This document shows, in pieces, positions 14,576 to 21,359 of a stretch of DNA of 34,839 nt (position 1 is its first letter; the number at the start of each line of letters is the position of its first letter). The translations under genes were made by a program, and so were the position numbers. This DNA is from CAZUZD01 sp964624465 (lineage in GTDB: Bacteria; Planctomycetota; Planctomycetia; Isosphaerales; Isosphaeraceae): positions 1 to 34,839 of the forward strand of contig CAZUZD010000026.1 of NCBI GenBank assembly GCA_964624465.1, read 5' to 3'. Under the pieces are notes generated by a model. That model searched no databases and was not told the origin of the DNA. It worked only from the letters and a program-made list of their open reading frames with translations.

Positions 14576-16066
14576 ATGATCGAACTCGACGCCGCCTCCG
14601 TGGCCGAGCAGGCCGTGCTCATCGGCCTGATCTCCCGTTCCCAGGCCCGTGAGGCCCAGAACGACTCGGCCGACGGCTCCGCCGAGGCCCTGATCCGGAC
14701 CGTGATGCGCAAGGGCTGGCTCACCAGCTGGCAGCGCGACAAGCTGCTCAAGGGGGAGGCCCGCGGCTTCTTCTACGGTCCCTACAAGGTCCTGTTCCAC
14801 ATCGCCGAGGGCTCGTTCGCCCGCGTCTACCGCGGCGAACACCAGGACACCGGCCAGCCCGTGGCCATCAAGGTCCTGCGGAAGCGGTTCACCACCGACC
14901 CCGCGGCCGTCGCCCGGTTCACCCAGGAGGCCGAGGCGGGCTGCGAGCTGAAGCACCCGAACATCGTCCAGATCTACGAGCACGGCGAGACCGACGGCCT
15001 GCCGTTCATGGCCATGGAGTACGTCGAGGGCTCCAACCTCCGCGACTTCCTCAAGATCCGCCACCAGCTCGACGCCAACGAGGGCCTGCCCATCATGCTC
15101 GGCCTGGCCCGCGGCATGAATTATTCCCACAACGAGGGTGTGACCCACCGCGACATCAAGGGCACGAACATCCTGATCAGCACCCGCCGTGAGGCGAAGC
15201 TGGTGGACTTCGGCCTGGCCACCGTCGCCGACGACCGCCTGGCCGAATTCGCGCACACCCGCACCGTCGACTACTCGGCCCTGGAGCGCACCTGCGGCAG
15301 CCACAAGGGCGACTGGCGCAGCGACATCTTCTTCCTGGGCTGCGTCTTCTACCAGATGCTCACCGGCGTCCTGCCGCTCCCGGAGGTCGAGACCAGCGAC
15401 TCGCTGGCCAAGATGCTCAAGCGGTCCTTCGGCGCCATCAAGCCGATCAGCGAGATGCGCTCGGCCCCGCCGCCGGAGCTCTGTCGGATCATCGACAAGA
15501 TGATGAAGATCGAGCTGAACCAGCGGTACCAGATGTTCTCCGAGGTCGTCGACGACCTGGAGGCCTATGCCGGCGGCTCTGCGGCCCCGGAAGACGGCGC
15601 CGAGTCGGTGGTGCGCGAGAAGTCGATGGTCGAGCTCAGCGACACCGAGCTGCTGGCCAACGCCTTCGACGCCGCCACCCTGAGGCGGCCCAAGCAGGTC
15701 CTCTGCGTCGAGAGCCAGAACGGCATCCAGGACACCTTCCAGAAGGTCCTGTCCAGGATGGGCTACGAGGTCCTGCACGTTGCCAAGGCCGAGCGGGCCG
15801 TTGATCGCTATCGCGAGTTCACCCCGGATGCCGTCCTCTTCGACGCCGACGGCCAGACCGGCAACGTCCTGGAACACTACCTGAGCCTGCAGGCCAAGGC
15901 CCGCGGCAGCGGTCAGGCGCTGGCGACCGTCGTGTTGCTCGGCCCCAAGCAGGACGAGCTGCGCGAGCGCCTCCCCAAGGATGACCGCGTGGTCGTGCTG
16001 TGCAAGCCGATCAAGATGAAGGACGTGCAGGACGCCATCCAGAAGGTCCTGCCGATCCCCACCTGA
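14576..16066 (+). CDS. Ser/Thr protein kinase fused to a degenerate receiver domain
   Basis: This cytoplasmic protein of 496 residues has three parts. Residues 1-65 carry the planctomycete kinase leader, ending in MRKGWLTSWQRDKLLKG. Residues about 68-340 form a Hanks-type kinase: glycine loop IAEGSFARVYRGE (about 76-88), VAIK with Lys99, HRDIKGTN with Asp193, and DFG at 211. The activation-loop APE motif is replaced by YSALERT. Residues about 373-495 form a CheY-like domain. It keeps the phosphoacceptor-type Asp423 (VLFDADG) and Lys477 (LCKPI), but the paired acidic residues are reduced to Glu-Ser (LCVESQ) and the switch Thr is missing. No membrane segment is present. The kinase should be active; the receiver is probably a signalling or docking module rather than a normal phosphorelay target. 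Targets are unknown. Confidence 0.88.
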   Translation: MIELDAASVAEQAVLIGLISRSQAREAQNDSADGSAEALIRTVMRKGWLTSWQRDKLLKGEARGFFYGPYKVLFHIAEGSFARVYRGEHQDTGQPVAIKVLRKRFTTDPAAVARFTQEAEAGCELKHPNIVQIYEHGETDGLPFMAMEYVEGSNLRDFLKIRHQLDANEGLPIMLGLARGMNYSHNEGVTHRDIKGTNILISTRREAKLVDFGLATVADDRLAEFAHTRTVDYSALERTCGSHKGDWRSDIFFLGCVFYQMLTGVLPLPEVETSDSLAKMLKRSFGAIKPISEMRSAPPPELCRIIDKMMKIELNQRYQMFSEVVDDLEAYAGGSAAPEDGAESVVREKSMVELSDTELLANAFDAATLRRPKQVLCVESQNGIQDTFQKVLSRMGYEVLHVAKAERAVDRYREFTPDAVLFDADGQTGNVLEHYLSLQAKARGSGQALATVVLLGPKQDELRERLPKDDRVVVLCKPIKMKDVQDAIQKVLPIPT

Positions 16067-16091
16067 CCCGATCCCCGCGCCCGAGCTCGGC

Positions 16092-17039
16092 TCAGGACCC
16101 CTGCCGCCGCTCCGGGGGGCGGATCTTCATGGCGGTCATCAGCATCTTGAGATCCTCCCAGGCGTCGCGCTTCCCTTCGGGGTTCCGCAGCAGGTACGCC
16201 GGGTGGTAGGTGACGATCGCCGGGATGCCCCGGTACGAGTGCCAGCGGCCCCGGAGCCGGCCCAGCGGCAGGGCCGTCTCCAGCAGCGACTGCGCGGCGA
16301 TCCGGCCCAGCAGGCAGAGGAACTCGGGCCGAATCAGGGCCACCTGCCGCTCCAGGTACCCCCGGCAGTTCGCCACCTCGTCGGGCTGCGGGTCGCGATT
16401 GCCCGGGGGGCGGCACTTGAGCATGTTCGCGATGTAAACCTCCTCGCGCGGCAGCCCCATCCCCTTCGTGATCATGTCGGTGAGCAGCTGGCCGGCCTTG
16501 CCCACGAACGGCCGGCCGGTGCGGTCCTCCTCGGCCCCGGGCGCCTCGCCGAGGAACATGAGCCGGGCCGACGGGCTCCCCTCGCCGAAGACGGTCTGGG
16601 TGCGGGTGCTCGTCAGCAGCTCGCATCGGGTGCAGCCGGCGACCTCCGCGCGGATCACCTCCAGCAGACCGGGGCGGAGCCCGGCGGCGATCTCCGGCCC
16701 CAGGTCCTCCTCGGGCTCCTGGAACAGGTTCGCGGCCCGCGCCGGCAGGGCCCGGGAAGGCTCCGGCCGTGGCGGCCTCGAGCGCTCCTCGACCGGGGGG
16801 GCGGCGGGCTCGGGGGTGGGGGCGGGGGCCGGTCGCTGTGGGGCCACGACGGCCGGAGCCACGCGGGGCGCCGCCACCGCCACGGGTGCGGGGGCCCGTT
16901 CCGCGACCGGGAGGATCGGCGGCCGGTCGAGGAGCGGCGGGCGCGGGATCCGATCGACCCCTGCGCGCCGGAGCCCCTGGAGCCGGGTCCGGAGCTGGCC
17001 GAGCGCCTCGTCCCTGCCGTCATCGCCCGCGGTGGCCAT
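16092..17039 (-). CDS. Family 4 (Fe-S) uracil-DNA glycosylase with long disordered N-terminus
   Basis: This 315-residue protein starts at ATG 17039. The catalytic domain, about residues 125-310, has the family 4 motifs: CTRCELLTSTRTQTVFGEG with two iron-sulfur cysteines, LGEAPGAEEDRTGRPFVG (motif A), ANMLKCRPPGNRDPQPDE with a third cysteine, NCRGYL with a fourth, and VTYHPAYLLRNP (motif B His). It removes uracil from DNA after cytosine deamination, which suits a very GC-rich genome. Residues about 35-110 are Pro/Ala/Arg-rich and probably disordered, longer than in typical thermophile enzymes and unexplained. A TACAAT hexamer at 17071-17076 on the minus strand may be its -10 element. It lies 84 bases downstream of the HisA-like gene on the same strand, so co-transcription is also possible. 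Confidence 0.9.
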   Translation of the reverse strand: MATAGDDGRDEALGQLRTRLQGLRRAGVDRIPRPPLLDRPPILPVAERAPAPVAVAAPRVAPAVVAPQRPAPAPTPEPAAPPVEERSRPPRPEPSRALPARAANLFQEPEEDLGPEIAAGLRPGLLEVIRAEVAGCTRCELLTSTRTQTVFGEGSPSARLMFLGEAPGAEEDRTGRPFVGKAGQLLTDMITKGMGLPREEVYIANMLKCRPPGNRDPQPDEVANCRGYLERQVALIRPEFLCLLGRIAAQSLLETALPLGRLRGRWHSYRGIPAIVTYHPAYLLRNPEGKRDAWEDLKMLMTAMKIRPPERRQGS

Positions 17040-17123
17040 GTGCGTCCCTCGCCGTTCGGAGTCCGACCGGATTGTAGGCCGATCCGGCCCGGCGGAGGAG
17101 CCCGGTTTGGGCCCGGCGGCGAT

Positions 17124-17882
17124 TCAGGGCCGCCGGCGGCCCGGCCCGGGTCGCAGCGCGGCGAGCTCGGCCCGCCCGATCCGCCCGTCGTGGAGCGCCG
17201 AGGCGACCAGCACGGCCGAGGCCCCGAGCCGCTCCAGCCGGATCAGATCGGCGAGGCCGGCGACGCCGCCGCCGACCGACCAGGCCACCGACGGGTGAGC
17301 GGCCCGGCCCCGGGCGAGCAGGTCGTCGGTGCCGACCCCCGCTCCCGTCCCGACCCGGGCCAGGTCCAGGAGCAGGATTCGCCGGACGCCGACGGCGATG
17401 GCCAGGTCGGCCACGTCCCGGGCCGCCTCGGGCCACGGGCCCGTGGCCGGGTGCAGCGGTTGTCCACCCCGCAGGTCGAGGCTGAACACGAGCCGATCGG
17501 GCCCGATCCGGTCCACCAGCCCGGCGAGCGCCTGGGGGCCGGAGAGGGTCTCCAGCCCGGCCACCAGGCGGGTGACTCCGGCCCCGATCAGGGCCTCGGC
17601 CCCGCCCGCGTCGACCAGACCGGCGTCGACCCACAGGTCCACGCCGCCGCCGGCCAGGTCGCGATGGAGCGCCAGGTCGGGCGGGTGGCCGGCGAGGGCG
17701 TCGAGGTCGGCCACGTAGAGCTGATCGAGTCCGAGGCGGTCCCGGTACACGGCGGCCAGCCGGCGCGGGTCGGAGGTCCCCGGCTGCAATCGGCTGGCGA
17801 CCGGCCGATAATGGGCCCGCATCCCCCCCTGGCCCGTCACGGCCTGGCCCTGGCGAACGTCGAGGACGGGGACGATCTGCAT
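17124..17882 (-). CDS. HisA-like TIM-barrel protein of the H4MPT/methanofuran gene set
   Basis: ATG 17882 gives 252 residues; TTG 17891 is an alternative start. The fold is that of HisA/HisF: PVLDVRQGQAV at the N-terminus with Asp8 in the place of the HisA catalytic base, LYVADLDALAG, FSLDLRGGQPL, and the C-terminal phosphate-binding SVGGGVAGLADL and GASAVLVASALHDG. No histidine gene is nearby. It is divergent from three methanofuran-type genes only 35 bases away. HisA-like proteins of this kind are a known companion of methanofuran/H4MPT genes in methanogens, methylotrophs and planctomycetes (the orf5-like group); the reaction is not established to my knowledge. I therefore do not call it hisA. 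Confidence 0.75.
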   Translation of the reverse strand: MQIVPVLDVRQGQAVTGQGGMRAHYRPVASRLQPGTSDPRRLAAVYRDRLGLDQLYVADLDALAGHPPDLALHRDLAGGGVDLWVDAGLVDAGGAEALIGAGVTRLVAGLETLSGPQALAGLVDRIGPDRLVFSLDLRGGQPLHPATGPWPEAARDVADLAIAVGVRRILLLDLARVGTGAGVGTDDLLARGRAAHPSVAWSVGGGVAGLADLIRLERLGASAVLVASALHDGRIGRAELAALRPGPGRRRP

Positions 17883-17917
17883 CGGGCACAACGCTCATCG
17901 CGGGGGGCGGAGATTTC
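17883..17917. promoter_or_regulatory. 35-base divergent gap between the HisA-like gene and mfnD
   Basis: Only 35 bases separate the two start codons, too few for two independent promoters in the gap. At least one promoter must lie inside the opposite gene. A GGGGGGCGGAG stretch just before GTG 17918 is the ribosome binding site of mfnD. Confidence 0.5.
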
Positions 17918-18973
17918 GTGAGCCGGACGATCCTGGTGCATGAATACGTGACCGGCGGCGGCCTGGCCGGTCAAGACCTGCCCGCCTCCTGGGCCGCCGA
18001 GGGGGGCGCCATGCGGCGCGCCCTGGCCAAGGATTTCGCCCGCTTGCCCGGCCACACGGTCGTCATGACCCTCGACGATCGCCTGCCCGACGAGCCCGGC
18101 CCCTGGACCGTTGCCCGCATCGGCCCCGGCGCCGAGCGAGATCGTCTGCGGGAACTCGCCGCCACGGCCGTCGCCACGCTGGTCGTCGCCCCGGAGACTG
18201 ATGACCTCCTGCGGGAACGCGCCGGCTGGCTCGATGCCTGGGGAGCCCGGTCGCTGGGCTGCCGGCCGGACGGTATCGAGCAGACCGCCGACAAGTTCCG
18301 GTTCGGGCTCCAGCTCGCCTCGCTCGGCATTCCGACCCCGCCCGGACGCCTCTGGGAGGCGCTGGCTCCGCCCCCGGCACCGGCGTCCTTCCCGGTCGTG
18401 GTCAAGCCGCGCGATGGGGCCGGGTCGATCGACACCCACCGGGTGTCCGACGCCGCCGGACTTGCCGCCCTGCCCGCCGCGAGCTCGGGTCGGCTGATCC
18501 AGCCGATGGTGGCCGGGATCCCGGTGAGCGTCTCGTATCTCGTCGGCTCGGACGGGTCGGCGGTTCGTGTCGGGGTGGCCCGCCAGTGGGTTGAAATGGA
18601 GCGCGAGATGTTCCAGTATGCCGGCGGCTCGGTGCCCTGCGCGGGGGCCATCCCGGTGGCGGCCTTCGACGCCGCGATCGCCGCCGTGCCGGGCCTGCGG
18701 GGCTGGGTGGGGCTTGATGGTCTCTGGGACGCCGGGACCGGCACGGTCACGGTCCTGGAGCTGAACCCCCGGCCGACGACCTCGTACGTCGGCTGGCGGC
18801 AACTGTTCTCGCCCGGGCTCCTCGCCCGGCTCTGGTTCGAGGATCGGCCCGCGGCGCCCGGCGATCGGGTGCGGTCGCTGACCCCGGACCTCGCGAGTGG
18901 CGGGATCCGGTTCTGGCCCTCCGGCCGTTGCGAGCGGGACACCCCGGACACCGCAGTGGAGCAGCCGTCGTGA
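17918..18973 (+). CDS. mfnD: ATP-grasp ligase, MfnD-like (tyramine/tyrosine-glutamate ligase)
   Basis: GTG 17918 with a GGGCGGAG site gives 351 residues. The N-terminal domain starts ILVHEYVTGGGL. The ATP-grasp core follows: DKFRFGLQLASLGIPTPPG (first lobe), FPVVVKPRDGAGSIDTHRV (ATP-binding Lys and Gly-rich loop), LIQPMVAGIPVSVSYL, and the metal-binding ELNPRPTTSY near residue 285. In methanogens MfnD joins glutamate to tyramine while building methanofuran; bacterial methylofuran has been reported to contain tyrosine, so the acceptor here may differ. The stop overlaps the next start (GTGA), so the gene is translationally coupled to mfnF. Assignment rests on motifs plus context; an independent ATP-grasp ligase is possible but unlikely. 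Confidence 0.75.
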   Translation: MSRTILVHEYVTGGGLAGQDLPASWAAEGGAMRRALAKDFARLPGHTVVMTLDDRLPDEPGPWTVARIGPGAERDRLRELAATAVATLVVAPETDDLLRERAGWLDAWGARSLGCRPDGIEQTADKFRFGLQLASLGIPTPPGRLWEALAPPPAPASFPVVVKPRDGAGSIDTHRVSDAAGLAALPAASSGRLIQPMVAGIPVSVSYLVGSDGSAVRVGVARQWVEMEREMFQYAGGSVPCAGAIPVAAFDAAIAAVPGLRGWVGLDGLWDAGTGTVTVLELNPRPTTSYVGWRQLFSPGLLARLWFEDRPAAPGDRVRSLTPDLASGGIRFWPSGRCERDTPDTAVEQPS

Positions 18974-20019
18974 GCGAGACCCGAGCCGCCGGCCGCTGGC
19001 TGGCCCTGGACATCGGCGGGGCGAACGTGAAGGCGGCGCACAGCGAGGGCCCGGCGCGCTCGGTGCCATTTGCCCTCTGGAAGAGCCCGGACGACCTGCC
19101 ACGGGTGCTGGCCGAGCTGGCGGGCACCCTACCGGCCTTCGACCGCGTGGCCCTGACCATGACGGCCGAACTCTGCGACTGCTTTGCCACCAAGGCCGAG
19201 GGCGTCCGCTCGGTGCTGCGGGCCACCCTCACCCTGGTGGAACCCGGGGCGCTCCAGGTCTGGGGCACCGACGGCCAGTTCCACCGGCCGGAGCAGATCG
19301 AGCGCGAGCCCGGCCTCGCGGCCGCCGCCAACTGGCTGGCGCTGGCCGAGGTCGCCGCCGGCCTGGTGACCGAGGGTCCTGCCCTGCTGATCGACATCGG
19401 CTCGACGACCAGCGACCTGATTCCCCTGCGCGACGGACGCGCGGTGCCCCGGGGGCGGACGGACACGACGCGACTCCGGTCGGGCGAGCTGGTCTACGCC
19501 GGGACGCGCCGGACGCCCGTCTGTGCGCTGGCCACTGCGCTCGACTATCGCGGCCAGTCGGTCGGCGTGGCCGCCGAGCTGTTTGCGACCACCCACGATG
19601 TGTATCTCGTCCTGGGCCAGATCGAGCCCGATCCGATCGACGAGTCGACCGCCGACGGCCGGCCGGCGACCGTCGAGTTCGCGATCGCCCGGCTGGCCCG
19701 GATGGTCTGCGCCGACGCGACCGAATTCACTCCGGAGGACGCCCGGGTGCTGGCGCTCTCGGCGCACCGGACCCTGCTCGACCGGCTCGAGGCGGCCGTG
19801 GCCACGGCCACCACGGCGGTCGGCCCGCCCCGCGCCGCCGTGATCGCCGGCACCGGGGCCTTCCTGGCCCGGGAACTCGCGGGTCGGATCCTCCCGGCCG
19901 ACGCCACGATCGTGGCGCTCGACGCCCTGTGGGGACCCGTGGCCTCGGGCGCGGGGTGTGCTTCGGCCTTGCTGCGGCTGGCCATGACCCGGCTCGAGGC
20001 GGCCGGAGGTCGGCCGTGA
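18970..20019 (+). CDS. mfnF: MfnF-like methanofuran-type condensing enzyme (hydantoinase/ASKHA fold)
   Basis: GTG 18970 overlaps the mfnD stop and gives 349 residues. The protein has the actin-like ATPase pattern of the 'H4MPT-linked C1 transfer pathway protein' family: LALDIGGANVKAAHSEG at the N-terminus, VALTMTAELCDCFATKAEG, the second phosphate loop ALLIDIGSTTSDLIPLRDG, and GELVYAGTRRTPVCAL. In methanogens MfnF couples the activated aminomethylfuran to the glutamyl-tyramine part of methanofuran. The family is restricted largely to organisms with methanofuran-type cofactors, which makes it the best single marker in this cluster. It lies between the ligase and the kinase of the same pathway. 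Confidence 0.8.
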   Translation: MSETRAAGRWLALDIGGANVKAAHSEGPARSVPFALWKSPDDLPRVLAELAGTLPAFDRVALTMTAELCDCFATKAEGVRSVLRATLTLVEPGALQVWGTDGQFHRPEQIEREPGLAAAANWLALAEVAAGLVTEGPALLIDIGSTTSDLIPLRDGRAVPRGRTDTTRLRSGELVYAGTRRTPVCALATALDYRGQSVGVAAELFATTHDVYLVLGQIEPDPIDESTADGRPATVEFAIARLARMVCADATEFTPEDARVLALSAHRTLLDRLEAAVATATTAVGPPRAAVIAGTGAFLARELAGRILPADATIVALDALWGPVASGAGCASALLRLAMTRLEAAGGRP

Positions 20020-20657
20020 GCGAGCTGGTGGTGGCCAAGGTCGGGGGCAGCCTGCTGGACTGGCCCGGGCTCCCCGCCGCCCTGACCGCCGTCCTGGATG
20101 CCTGCCGGGATCAGCGGGTCGTGCTCATCGCCGGCGGCGGCCCGATCGCCGACTGCGTGCGGGAGCTGGATCGGTGCCACGGGCTGGGCGAGGAGCGGGC
20201 CCACCGCCTGGCCCTGCACGCGCTCGACCTCAGCGCCCACGGCTGCGCCGCGCTCTTGCCCGATCGGTTGCGGGTGACCGACTCCCGGGCCGGCCTCGAT
20301 GCCGTCTGGTCGCAGGGTGCGGTGCCGGTCCTCCAGCCGCGCCGCTGGCTCGACGAGCAGGAGCGTTCCGGCGCGACCGCCCTGCTCCCGCACTGCTGGG
20401 ACGTGACAACCGACTCGATCGCCGCGCACCTGGCGGTCGGGCTCGGGGCGGCGACACTCTGGCTGCTCAAGAGTGTGACCGTCACGCCCCCCCTGGACAT
20501 CCAGGCGGTCGCCGATCGCGGGATCGTCGACCCCCACTTCCCGCAGGCCTGTCGGGGGCTCCCCCGGATCCTCGGCGTCAACCTGCGTGAGCCGGCCTGG
20601 GCCGCCAGCGTCCGCGAGCTCAGGCCCGCGGACCCGGCGCCCGCCGGTGTCCGCTGA
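20016..20657 (+). CDS. mfnE: MfnE-like aminomethylfuran phosphate kinase (amino acid kinase fold)
   Basis: GTG 20016 overlaps the mfnF stop by four bases (GTGA); 213 residues. The amino-acid-kinase fold shows in VVAKVGGSLLDWPGLPAAL (nucleotide-binding KxGGSL), VVLIAGGGPIADCVRELD, the helix AHRLALHALDLSAHG, VTTDSIAAHLAVGLGA, and LLKSVTVTP. In methanogens MfnE phosphorylates the furan-methylamine phosphate to a diphosphate, activating it for MfnF. The size matches the small archaeal kinase. Without its neighbours it could be read as a uridylate or glutamate kinase, but it lacks their extra domains, and the coupled mfnD-mfnF context settles the call. The C-terminal ten residues are Pro/Ala-rich. 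Confidence 0.72.
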   Translation: MSELVVAKVGGSLLDWPGLPAALTAVLDACRDQRVVLIAGGGPIADCVRELDRCHGLGEERAHRLALHALDLSAHGCAALLPDRLRVTDSRAGLDAVWSQGAVPVLQPRRWLDEQERSGATALLPHCWDVTTDSIAAHLAVGLGAATLWLLKSVTVTPPLDIQAVADRGIVDPHFPQACRGLPRILGVNLREPAWAASVRELRPADPAPAGVR

Positions 20658-20693
20658 CCGACCGGCCCCGTTCGCCACGAGGAGTGACCCGTG

Positions 20694-21350
20694 ATGGAAC
20701 TCGCCGCCCTGCTCTGCCTGCTTCTGATTCCGGGACTCGTCGACGACCAACCCGAGGTGGCGCTCTTCGACGGCCAGAGCCTGGCCGGCTGGGAGCGGAT
20801 CGCCGCCCGCGTGCCGGCGGGCCAGGCCGATCGGGCGTTCGAGGTCGAGGACGGCCTGCTCGTGAGCCGCGGTGAGGGCGGCGGCTGGCTGGCCACGCGG
20901 CAGGACCACGGCGACTTCGAGCTGAGCCTGGAATTTCGCACCAGCCCCGGCGCCAACTCGGGCGTGTACCTGAGGGCGCCCGCCGACGACTCGCACATCT
21001 CCCGCACCGGCCTGGAGATCCAGATCCTGGACGAGGACGCCGAGGCGCATCGGAAGATCCAGCCCTGGCAGAAGACCGGCGCTCTCTACCACGTCGCCGC
21101 GCCCGAGCCGGGGCACCTCCGGCCACCCGGCCAGTGGAACACGATGGTCCTCCGGGCCGAGGGGCCGCGTCTGATCGTGCGGCTCAACGGCGCCGTCGTG
21201 GTCGACGACCGGATGGACCGGCACCCGGAGCTGGCCGCCGAGCACACCGGGCTGGCGCGAACGTCGGGCCGCATCGGCCTGCAGAGCCACAACGGCCGGG
21301 TCGATTTCCGGGCGATCCGGCTCCGGCCGCTCGGGCCGACCGCGCCCTGA
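20694..21350 (+). CDS. DUF1080 protein (3-keto-disaccharide hydrolase domain), secreted
   Basis: ATG 20694 is preceded by GAGGAG at 20679-20684; GTG 20691 is equally possible. The 218-residue protein has a short signal peptide (LAALLCLLLIPGLV) and then a single concanavalin-like DUF1080 domain: EVALFDGQSLAGWE, GDFELSLEFRTSPGANSGVY, TGLEIQILDE, KTGALYHVAAP, PGQWNTMVLRAEG, and TSGRIGLQSHNG at the end. Family members are abundant in planctomycetes, are exported, and act on or bind carbohydrates; a 3-keto-glycoside hydrolase activity has been proposed. It starts 36 bases after mfnE and may be on the same transcript, although its role seems unrelated. It is convergent with the oxidase gene, with nine bases between them. 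Confidence 0.88.
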   Translation: MELAALLCLLLIPGLVDDQPEVALFDGQSLAGWERIAARVPAGQADRAFEVEDGLLVSRGEGGGWLATRQDHGDFELSLEFRTSPGANSGVYLRAPADDSHISRTGLEIQILDEDAEAHRKIQPWQKTGALYHVAAPEPGHLRPPGQWNTMVLRAEGPRLIVRLNGAVVVDDRMDRHPELAAEHTGLARTSGRIGLQSHNGRVDFRAIRLRPLGPTAP

Positions 21351-21359
21351 ACCCGCCGC

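Noticed and set aside
12977..15877. A 966-residue minus-strand open frame across the glycosyltransferase and kinase genes
   Set aside because: Long antisense frames arise by GC bias here. The opposite strand has motif-proven genes over the whole stretch, and this frame has no domain.
16081..16090. Palindrome CCGAGCTCGG between the kinase and glycosylase genes
   Set aside because: It is a ten-base palindrome with no loop space for a terminator, and chance occurrence is likely.
17124..17882. True histidine-pathway hisA
   Set aside because: No other his gene is present, and the back-to-back mfn genes point to the HisA-like companion of the furan pathway.
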